The position numbers were made by a program, and so were the translations under genes. Under the pieces are notes generated by a model, which was given only the letters and a program-made list of their open reading frames with translations, was not told where the DNA came from and did not search any database. From the NCBI GenBank assembly GCA_023627715.1, contig JAMAHW010000005.1:558001-622000 (forward strand): a stretch of 64,000 nucleotides of DNA, written 5' to 3'. Positions 56,179 to 64,000 of this stretch are shown here, piece by piece. This DNA is from Periconia sp. R9002. Taxonomy: Eukaryota; Ascomycota; Dothideomycetes; Pleosporales; Periconiaceae. The first letter of the stretch is position 1, and each line of letters opens with the position of its first letter.

Positions 56179-57645
56179 TCACGGTTTTATGATCTCCTCG
56201 GGCGAGCGACGTATACGCTCTGGCCGAACTGACGCATAAGAATCGCGTCTTTCAAATCTGCCAAGTGCCAGGCATGATTCAAGCGCGAGCTTGTACTTCC
56301 GTGACCCCGTTCGCCTCAACAAAATTCGCATTAATTCCTCTTCCCGAACATTTTCCCAATGTTTAGTCCCGACTTTCTCGATGTCTCGCCTTTTCGTTTG
56401 CGCGGTGCATTGCGTTTCCAAAACGCGAATCGCAAACTCGTACTCTTTTCCCCAAGGGTGAAGAATATGAATTGAAGTTGCCATACAGAGCTCAGCAAGA
56501 GCTACAGCAAGACGGAGAAACCGCTGTTCCCTAGTTTCCCAGTCATGGCATGGAGCTGAAACATTCTTCCGGAAAGTGCACATCTCCTTTTCCTCTTCCA
56601 TCGTGTCCGCAACGAGGATTCCACAAGTGCAAAGATCTATTGTCCAGGGAGCTTTGTAGAGCGAGACTATGCTCTTGACCAGGTTTGTTGCGACAATACC
56701 GAAAGTGGGTTCACTGGCTTTCCGGAGATTTGCGTCCGCAAGAGTCTTTTCTAGCAATTTTTTGATGGTGAACTCCACTCCAAGGCCCTCAAAGCTGACC
56801 TCACGAACACATTTCGTCTCAGATTGCGCCGGATCGATTGTAACGGTAACAAGCTGGTATCTGTCACTGCGTTGGGTCACAAAGTCGAGCTGAACTCCGA
56901 GTCCTTCGGCTAGACCACGCAAAGTCTCGTCAGGAGGTGGCTTTCCCAGGACCAACGTCCGCTTGCCGCCGGCCCGCTCCTCTTTATACATCTTTTCCAT
57001 CACCTCCACAACGCCTGTGAGCTGAACCTGAAAGTTGTTCGCCTCCTCGAGCTCTTTTGGATCAATCCATTTATTGGGATCCGACGTCCTGTCGAGGAGC
57101 ATCCAGTATTCCATTCGCGAAAACTTGCTGAGCAATTCCACTTGTTCCTTCAATCGATCGATACGCTCCTTCAGATAAGAGCCTTGAAAGAGAGCATAAA
57201 TGAGTCTTCTCAGCCAACGATCATCACGTGCTACTTGTTCTCTATTGCTTAAGAAGAGGTCTAGAATTTGGCTCCACTGACTTCTCTCAAAACCAGAGAC
57301 CGCCGGGGAGTCCGCGGCTCTGCAATATAGAAAACTTCTGATATTTTCGCTTTCATTATTGATGCGGCGGAGCATCCCGTTCACTTCATTGACGCCACTT
57401 TGGCCCCAGAAAAGCTGATAAGTCGTGTCCGGAAACGGCATTTGATGCTTATCATACCAAGTGTTCCTCCAATTTCGAAGATCTTGCTCAATCACAATTA
57501 TACGGTTCCTGCAGTAATCCAATCGGTCGGCACCTTCGACAAAATCATGGTATTTCTTGTTCAGTGTTTCCACGGTGGTGGTGATGAAGCTGATCAGCCC
57601 TGCTGTTGTCCCTATAGCCCCGAATACCGCAAGCTCGGCGACCAT
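56179..57645 (-). CDS. HeLo-like N-terminal / DUF7580-like C-terminal protein
   Basis: Single-exon frame of 488 residues from the ATG at 57645. The N-terminus (ELAVFGAIGTTAGLISFITT...LNKKYHDF) has the short hydrophobic helix followed by amphipathic helices seen in fungal HeLo/HeLo-like cell-death domains. A charged helical middle region follows. The C-terminal half carries the kinase-like remnant pattern of DUF7580 proteins (SLYKAPWTIDLC; FLRLAVALAELCMATSI; YKLALESCL). No catalytic kinase triad or P-loop is evident. It is transcribed divergently from the SesA-like gene (307 bp between start codons). A membrane-acting or regulatory role in allorecognition is inferred from the families. Confidence 0.7.
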   Translation of the reverse strand: MVAELAVFGAIGTTAGLISFITTTVETLNKKYHDFVEGADRLDYCRNRIIVIEQDLRNWRNTWYDKHQMPFPDTTYQLFWGQSGVNEVNGMLRRINNESENIRSFLYCRAADSPAVSGFERSQWSQILDLFLSNREQVARDDRWLRRLIYALFQGSYLKERIDRLKEQVELLSKFSRMEYWMLLDRTSDPNKWIDPKELEEANNFQVQLTGVVEVMEKMYKEERAGGKRTLVLGKPPPDETLRGLAEGLGVQLDFVTQRSDRYQLVTVTIDPAQSETKCVREVSFEGLGVEFTIKKLLEKTLADANLRKASEPTFGIVATNLVKSIVSLYKAPWTIDLCTCGILVADTMEEEKEMCTFRKNVSAPCHDWETREQRFLRLAVALAELCMATSIHILHPWGKEYEFAIRVLETQCTAQTKRRDIEKVGTKHWENVREEELMRILLRRTGSRKYKLALESCLALGRFERRDSYASVRPERIRRSPEEIIKP

Positions 57646-57952
57646 CGTAGTGACTGTCGAATATTGGCTCCGAAAGATTAGATGAGGAAAGCGCTAAGAA
57701 TTTTGAAAGGGGAATAGTTGTAAATAAGAGGGGGGTTGAGGTTCGCTGACATATCAGTCGATGTGGCATACCCCGCCCTTATGAGATGATGATTTGGTCC
57801 TGCTGTAGACACGTACATAAGCAATCCTCGTATTCAGCCTGACGCGAGCGTTACTTGCAGTTCAGGTGAATGTAAACGTCGGATCAAAGAAACTCCAAAT
57901 GCCCATTTTATTGAGACGCATTTCCTGTTGTCTCCGGAACCTTTAGGACGAC
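57646..57952. promoter_or_regulatory. Shared divergent promoter of the HeLo-like/SesA-like pair
   Basis: 307 bp separate the two start codons, so both genes must be driven from this interval. I do not see a clear TATA box or repeated operator, but the spacing makes co-regulation plausible. Confidence 0.5.
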
Positions 57953-59492
57953 ATGGCAGGCTCGCAGGGACTGGAAGCCCTATATGCGCGGTTGGATCCT
58001 GTTGAGATGATTCGCAAATTGATGAACGACCCTACCCTTCGATCTTCATACAGAGCGGCAGCCGTATCTCTCCACGATAATCTTATCGGGCTCCGAAACT
58101 GGAAGCGGGAGATTTTCATCGACGGTCTATCTGAATTCGAGGCCGGCAACCAGGAACTAGCGCAAGTATTGTGTAGTTATGTCGCAAAAATTGGAGACAG
58201 CCTCAAGAAAATAGAGAACGCCGTATCAAACAACGATACCCCTGGAGTTGAGTATGTTGCATGCCGTTTGTTATCTAATTCTATCGAGTGGCAATCTGGC
58301 TATTCTCCTGAATTCATTTTGGATTTATACGTGACTGATGACGAACGCAGTAACTCTCTAAAAGAGCTGAACACGGCCATAGATGACTTAGTGGAAGCTT
58401 CAGAGCCTGCAATAGGAGCTATTGAGATAGCAACCAAAACGGGTACTACAGGCACATTGATTCGTAGCATTGAAAGACGAGTGACAGTATTAATGGAGGA
58501 TTCCAACGAGGCCTTCCTCGACGAGAATGTTACTCAGGAAGCCTTCGAGGGATCCTTGGCCGAGTACAAGAAACCTGTATCACCGGCACCAAGCCGTCAG
58601 AGGACCTACGCGGGGACGGAGGAAATGCACGAAGACATGCTTGCATCTAGCGAAAAGGTGTTAGAAAAGGAGCCTGGCTATCCGAGAGATTTGATTGGTA
58701 TTACTCAACCGATGGAGGTAAGTACTACTCAAACAAGATTATTTAGATAAATCAAGGCAACAGCACGCTGAATCAATGTAGGCTGGTGTCCATGCCAGAA
58801 TCTTAGGTAGGGCCATGGACCCAACAGAAGTGGACTTCTTCATCGCCATTATAAATAGCACCAAAAAAAATTTGAGAAACATCGAAAGGCACTATAAAAA
58901 CCACCATGAAATCGGCAGATACAGCAGCCTTCCTGGCGCCTTTATCAAAGTCTATGAGACATTGGTACTTGCTATAACCAATCTTGATAGGATCAGGGCG
59001 TTCGTGGAGTACTACTACGATCCCCTAGATGAGGAGCTGATAGTCCTTGTAAATGGGTGCCAGCGTACAGCCAATAACATGTTGGACTTGTTCCGCGAGG
59101 TAATCTCATCCGACGAAGACCAGAGACTCGAAACCTACCAAAAGGCTGCACGTGCTCAGGGCGGTGTTAGTCAACACAGGATCGAGGCTCAGATGCAGAG
59201 AATGTTAGACCTCCTGAAGCAAATGGCAGACAAGTGCCAAGTGGTTGATGCTCAAGGGAAACGTCATGCAGCCATGCACGAACCCGAAGTTGATGAGCTC
59301 ATCAGCGCTATTGAGGAACTGTCTCAAATCCCGCCTTCACTGAATGAGGCCAAGCCCGGACACTACTTTATCAACAGTAATGCAGTTACCATCGGCCCAC
59401 TCTTCGGTGATAGCAGCAAGAACATCGACACTGGTTCCGACAGGCAGTACATTGGCCATACTCAAAACTTCCACTTCCCTGCCAATGAATAG
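57953..59492 (+). CDS. SesA-like helical protein with amyloid-motif-like C-terminus
   Basis: Two exons: 57953-58717 and 58782-59492 (64-nt intron); 491 residues. Residues 1-210 are helical and unrecognised. Residues about 268-365 match the SesA-type domain found at the N-terminus of NACHT NLRs (RYSSLPGAFIKVYETLVLAI; VNGCQRTANNMLDLFREVI). Residues about 455-491 switch to a Gly/Asn/Gln/Ser/Thr-rich segment: NAVTIGPLFGDSSKNIDTGS followed by DRQYIGHTQNFHF. This resembles fungal amyloid signalling motifs, which nucleate prion-like assembly between an NLR and its effector. No NTPase domain follows, so this may be an NLR-less effector or adaptor. Intron retention would give a 265-residue form lacking the SesA and tail regions. 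An in-frame ATG at 58815 could start a shorter protein with just those regions. Confidence 0.75.
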
Positions 59493-61099
59493 TACGAGCC
59501 TTCGGTGGGGCTACATGTATGAGGTAGAGAAGCCAGGAGCATACAGTCAAGTTGAAATGTATATGGTAATGAAGCACATTGTAACCAAGCGTTGAGGTGT
59601 AGGACGGGAGCAAACAGATGGAAATAATAGGGAAAGGCTGAGATAACATCGCTTTGTGCAACCAGATTCGTCATCTATGGTTATGAAGAGAAGAAGAGAA
59701 GAAGAGAAACTCCCTCCGTGAAGTGAATAGCATCGAAATGAAGAATTTCATGAAGTATGCTCAGCTTTTCCGAAAAAAGGCCTCCTCCCAAGCCCTGCCA
59801 CATTGAAGTAGGAATTGGTTAAGGCCGGAGAGATCTAGATCAGTGTTGGCCCTGGTGGCGTCTTCCAACGCCTCCAAAGCACCATGTAATGCTTCAAGTT
59901 AGTCTTTGAGATCGCAAACATGCTTAGTGCAATTCACCAAGCTTTGAACCGTATTATATAGCCCAGTGCTTGCCTGGAAGGCAGAGATTGTGCCTATGGG
60001 TTCTGCCATTGCATCAAAAATCTCGGAAGGCAAAGCGTCGTAACTTCAAGGCGAAACGATCAGCGTTTGATTTGTCTGGTATTTTCCAAATCTCAAGTCT
60101 TTCTAGTAGATCGACATAGAGCCCACTAGCACTTCGGAGATGGAAGCCTTGGTCTATTATGAGTGACGATTATTGAAGCACCGGGCAGGACGACTTACTT
60201 AGAGCTTTTCAAGAAGTGATATTTTCTGTGCGTGGCACTTTGAGTATTTGATCGGACTGAAGAGCCTTTCAAGTACCCCTCATATTCGGAAACTACCTTA
60301 GCCCTGTGCGTCAAGAAACGCACATATCGTAACGCCGAACTTTTATCACGTGCATGAAATTTGAGGCACGATGGCCCGCGAGCGCTACTCAATGCTACGT
60401 GAAATTAAGCACGGGCGTCCCTGAGTGGAAACTCATCGACCGAAATCTGTTGATTGGTGCTGCCGATCCAGAGAATTTTGGGGAGGCACACAGGTTACAC
60501 CATGGTGTAAACCCACCTAATGCCCCGTCTCATATAAGAATCATTATGAAAGACGATTAGTGAGACGTCAGTACTAGTCTTTCAATGCGAACCCCAATGC
60601 TTCGAGCGCTGACGTGTTATGAAAACAGTATGGAAGTGGATTCATACTTCATGTACACCACGCATACGCGCACCTCTCCAAGACGAGTCAACATTCTAAG
60701 GATTTGCGGCTGGACCTTGCTTGCGTATACTGAGTCCTGTACAAATTGCGCTTATAGGCTAAGTGGCTAGTGTGTTAATTTATCACGATAATCACATTTC
60801 TAGTCCTTCACAGGAGCAACGCCGCAATGGCAAAGCCAAAATGATACCTGGTAGACATCCTTTGTATTTCTAGGCTACGATTTTCAGTAAAATGTCGCGC
60901 TAACTAGTGGGCGCGATAACCTAATACCGAATGCTAAGACTTTTTTTTCCCACCCCCGGGTTTCAAGGGTATAAGAATTGATAATGTCAGGGGCGTATTG
61001 CTGTACTGCTCGACAACCATGCTGGTAGCTCGAGCTCTGATAAGGCATAGTAGGCAAAGACGATGGATATGCCCAGGTGTAGTCGAACTATGCACGTGA
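59493..61099. other. Intergenic region with HeLo-like pseudogene
   Basis: Besides the pseudogene at 59748-60009 and a short GAAGA run (59681-59709), I see no gene; the forward frames at 60354-60770 show no family features. Confidence 0.55.
59748..60009 (-). pseudogene. Decayed HeLo-like N-terminal domain gene
   Basis: On the minus strand, the ATG at 60009 opens a frame beginning MAEPIGTISAFQASTGLYNT, a hallmark start of fungal HeLo-like N-terminal domains. It reads on through CTKHVCDLKD, hits TAA at 59901-59899, and then continues in frame with the expected LEALHGALEALEDATRANTD, DLSGLNQFLLQCGRAWEEAF until TGA at 59750-59748. Sequence after the first stop still matches the domain, so the stop is a mutation in a former coding sequence. 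TAA for CAA and TGA for CGA would both be C-to-T changes. Downstream parts of the gene are not recognisable. Confidence 0.75.
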
Positions 61100-62779
61100 T
61101 CAAACCCCTGTTTTTGGGAAGGCGCCCTTTTTGTTCAAGACAACCATTCCATGATCGCGAGAAATGTACCCTTTCATATGCCCCTGCAGTGGTGGTTAGC
61201 CGTGATGTTTCAGTCAAGTAAGCAACAACATTCCGTATACGAGATCGCAGTAAACAAGCTAGGGCTGGTCTATATATGCGCTCATGCTTATGTATCGGCG
61301 GAAGATGATATGATCTGGACTGACCTTGTATATCATATTGGCTAGTAGGCATTCGACTTCATCATCGTCGACCACTTGACCACTGCCTGCGCCCGCGGTG
61401 CTCATTCTCAGAGCTGCGGCAAAGTGTGAAATAGGTATTCTGCTCTTTCTTATCCTGTCATTTTCGGTCTGACCCTCTTTGAGATCTTCATAGCCTGCAG
61501 ACAAGAACACCTTTCTAAATAGATTGCGCAAGGCGATGTCGCGGCTTCTCTCTAGCGTAAGAAAGATCCTTCGTTTCACATACTCTGGTTCGCCTTCGGT
61601 TAACGCTTTATCGAAGCCAGAGAGATCGCCCTTTCTTATTGAGTTCATCAGGTCACCGAAGAGGCTGCGCAGATGTGGGAACTGATTGAGTAGTTGAGCA
61701 CTTGGAATCTTATGTTCGGTGATAAGCCGGCAGGGGATTAGATACGACATTATCAGCCTATTTAACTGTTAGCAGATCGCTTTTTGTCTATTCGTGCAGA
61801 CGTACTCCTGATTTTTCAGACTGTACGCATAACATGATTTCCAAGCTTCTGTCAGTGATGATTCGGCCTGCGGTATGTCAATATGAGTCCCTATCAAGCA
61901 CGGTGTTGATGTCTCACCATCGCATAATCCTCCTGCAAGAATGATATGACACCGACGTAATACATGTAAGTGACTCGATGCGATGCAGGGTACAGATGGA
62001 ATTGAGGAAGATCCGATTGTGCTGCAATAGACTTGACAACATTTTTAGACAAGCTGATAGTTTTCAGCTACAAGCAGTCAGTGGTGCATTGATCAGATTT
62101 GGCATAAATATGCTACCTTGAAGTATGTTTTGAATTGGAGATTGGCGATGCAGTATACACCCCATTTTCGCGAAGACATGAGGTCGGGGTTCCTGTCTCC
62201 TAAGCATAGCGCAAATATACGATTAAAGACTCGAGCGGCCTCTTCAAGCTTCTCATTACGAGGGGTCGAGCTCACAATGTCGTCTTGGAACCCAGAACTG
62301 AAGGTCACGGGTTTGGCCTTGGCCATCTGCTCATCCGCTTTGAGAGCAAATTTCCGAAGATGGTTTGCTGTGAAGTAGAGAGTGAAAACGGCCCAATGCG
62401 GGAGTGCACCGTTGGAGATGTATTTGATAAAAGTGCTGGTCAAGTCCTTCCAGGCATCGTAGACGTCTATAGCGTGACGCTCTGCAAGCTTCCCTTGGTT
62501 TTCAGCCTGTTCGGCTTTGACAATTTTATCGACACCACGCCAATAACCGCAGATCACATCCACCCAGGCATTGATCTCGTTCGGCGACATGAGCCGCCGA
62601 AGCCGTGATTCAAGTGCATACTGAACGTCGCTTCCAACTCTGACTTCGTTGGTAGTACGCCAAAAATCATACAGCCGTCCCGGATTTTGCGGTGGTGATA
62701 CTGGACTCAGAAAATGAGCAACAGCCACGGCCGAATCTGAGGCATAGGCGGTATAGAATTCGGCGATAGCTTCCTGCAT
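61100..62779 (-). CDS. CSN12: CSN12-like PCI-domain protein
   Basis: Five exons: 62779-62117, 62067-61918, 61867-61806, 61757-61325 and 61183-61100; 463 residues. Family features run end to end: SPVSPPQNPGRLYDFWRTTN, YALESRLRRLMSPNEINAWV, WAVFTLYFTANHLRKFALKA, LTEAWKSCYAYSLKNQE, MSYLIPCRLITEHKIPS, GDLSGFDKAL, LTLERSRDIALRNLFRKVFL and, in the last exon, HMKGYISRDHGMVVL. This matches Csn12/Thp1-type PCI proteins, associated with the COP9 signalosome or with TREX-2-related mRNA export and splicing. The last intron (141 nt) is longer than the others. It is divergent from the eL20 gene, 324 bp apart. Confidence 0.92.
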
Positions 62780-63103
62780 TTTCGGTTAAAACGGTCTCTC
62801 AAGCGATTTGCATCTTCAGGAAAGACAATCAAGGACCGCGCGACCAGGTCAATGTTACTGTGCTTCATGGTGGGGAGGAGCTGTAGCTACCTTACGTCGG
62901 TGTTTCCGCTTGCTGCGGGCCGACTTCGGGTTAGCGCCAAGTCGAAAGAGACTAGCGCAAAAACTGCCCACACGAGATTTTGGCACCTCACGACCCAGCC
63001 GACATTTCGACTTCGACAACACCGGTACTAACACCACATAGCAGCAAGGTATGTGAAACTCATCTCTATCTAGGATCGTTTTTCATTGCTAACTTCATTG
63101 TAG
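62780..63103. promoter_or_regulatory. Bidirectional promoter, CSN12-like / eL20, with probable leader intron
   Basis: Both genes start from this 324-bp interval. A good candidate 5'-leader intron of the ribosomal gene runs from 'gtatgtg' (63049) to 'tgtag' (63103), with 'tgctaac' as branch site. Confidence 0.6.
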
Positions 63104-64000
63104 ATGGGTAAGCGCTCCTTTTTCATCCTCCCCACGCCCAACTACAGCAATCCTATTTTCGCACAAGCCGCTTGCAAAACTCGATCCGTGTCAGCTCTGT
63201 AGTCAACCGCGAAGATTGTGAACGGAGGATTTCGGGGATTGGGGTCTCAGCGCAGAAAGATTTTTGGCCAACAGTGCTGGCGGCTGGCTCATTGGAGAAG
63301 AAGCGAGTGGGTTGATGAGCTGGAGTATTTGCGGCTTGACACTTGTTGCTGCGCAATATTCTCCGGACACAGCGCGAATCACACTTAGGACTGCAATTGT
63401 TGGGATCTGTAGTTGACAGCAATGTTTGAGCCGGACTAACGTCAACAGGTCGTCTCCAGGAATACCAGGTCATCGGCCGCCACCTGCCCACTGAGGCCAA
63501 CCCCACTCCCAAGCTCTACCGCATGCGCATCTTTGCGCCCAACGAGGTTGTGGCCAAGTCACGATTCTGGTACTTCCTTGGCAAGCTCCGCAAGATCAAG
63601 AAGGCTAACGGTGAGATCGTGACACTGAACGTGGTACGTGTTGAAGGGATGCGAGCGCTCGCTCGTTTGTCTGCCATGGCATTTACCGGGCCTGGCTGAT
63701 TTTTAGTAGATCCACGAGAAGCGTCCCCAGAAGGTCAAGAACTTCGGTATCTGGATCCGATACGACTCCCGCTCCGGCACCCACAACATGTACAAGGAGT
63801 ACCGTGAGATGTCCCGCACCGACGCCGTCGATGCCCTCTACCAGGACATGTCCGCTCGTCACCGATCCCGCTTCAGGGATATCCAGGTACGTGTATCGAT
63901 GTTCAATTAGTCACACCTTCGCTAACGAAGTAATAGATCCTCAAGGTCGTTGAGGTCAAGAAGGCCGACGATGTCCGCCGCCCCTACATCAAGCAGCTCC
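63104..64000 (+). CDS. RPL20: 60S ribosomal protein eL20 (L18a), 3' end beyond window
   Basis: Exons: 63104-63107 (ATGG), 63449-63633, 63710-63886 and 63937 to the window edge. The encoded part (about 143 of an expected 170-180 residues) reads [80 protein letters not shown] and SRFRDIQILKVVEV, unmistakably eL20. It is a structural component of the large cytosolic ribosomal subunit. Only four coding bases precede the 341-nt first coding intron. If the leader intron (63049-63103) is used as well, the start-codon exon is just 4 nt. Codon use is strongly C-ending, as expected of a highly expressed gene. Confidence 0.97.

Noticed and set aside
1..64000. tRNA or rRNA genes
   Set aside because: Looking for T-loop (GTTCGANNC) and acceptor-stem pairing by eye gave no cloverleaf. 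A tRNAscan-SE run would be decisive.

Overview
The window reads as nuclear DNA of a filamentous ascomycete (Pezizomycotina). Genes lie on both strands and carry short GT-AG introns of about 45-70 nt. Fungus-restricted families are present (HeLo-like/SesA allorecognition proteins, DUF6536, a Dal5-type transporter, a secreted tyrosinase, URC4). Several repeats show C-to-T changes at CpA, as expected of repeat-induced point mutation (RIP). I found no tRNA, rRNA or CRISPR array. Exon joins were made by hand from splice consensus, reading-frame phase and family conservation.

Layout. 1-3.7 kb: no gene; several stacked minisatellites. 3.7-5.9 kb (-): an unusual protein with a GIY-YIG-like nuclease core and repeated cysteine modules. 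7.2-10.8 kb: a ToxD-like enoyl/quinone reductase (-) divergent from an MFS efflux-pump gene (+) whose 5' end is AT-rich and broken by a RIP-type nonsense codon. 10.9-12.2 kb: a short inverted-repeat transposon fragment, a 153-bp duplication with RIP-like differences, and a C2H2-like protein. 13.6-19.6 kb: a membrane-anchored aldehyde dehydrogenase (+), a glutamine-synthetase-like enzyme (-) and an SDR oxidoreductase (+). 19.6-23.8 kb: gene-poor and low complexity. 23.8-26.4 kb: a 745-residue unknown protein. 27.1-29.1 kb (-): a TPR/F-box/LRR protein of Dia2/Pof3 type. 29.8 kb: an intact miniature transposon. 30.4-33.2 kb: a DUF6536 membrane protein. 34.6-36.2 kb: an arrestin-like protein. 38.0-38.3 kb: a second inverted-repeat element. 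38.7-42.1 kb: a HeLo-like/ankyrin-type protein. 42.3-46.6 kb (-): URC4-like uracil-catabolism protein beside a 13-exon Dal5-type transporter. 47.4-48.7 kb (-): secreted tyrosinase. 52.4-53.2 kb: BTB protein. 56.2-60.0 kb: an allorecognition-like island with a divergent pair (HeLo-like/DUF7580-like and SesA-like with an amyloid-motif-like tail) plus a HeLo-like pseudogene. 61.1-64 kb: CSN12-like PCI protein (-) divergent from ribosomal protein eL20 (+, cut by the window edge).

Working together. The best functional groups are the 56-60 kb island (a candidate NLR-related cell-death or self/non-self module, with a further HeLo-like protein at 38.7 kb), the URC4/transporter pair (possible pyrimidine-breakdown uptake) and the glutamine-synthetase-like/aldehyde-dehydrogenase/SDR neighbourhood (possible amine catabolism). 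Housekeeping genes (CSN12, eL20, Dia2-like) alternate with lineage-specific ones, and RIP-like decay is concentrated near 9-11 kb. The candidates for a less-described system are the 56-60 kb island and the GIY-YIG/cysteine-module protein.
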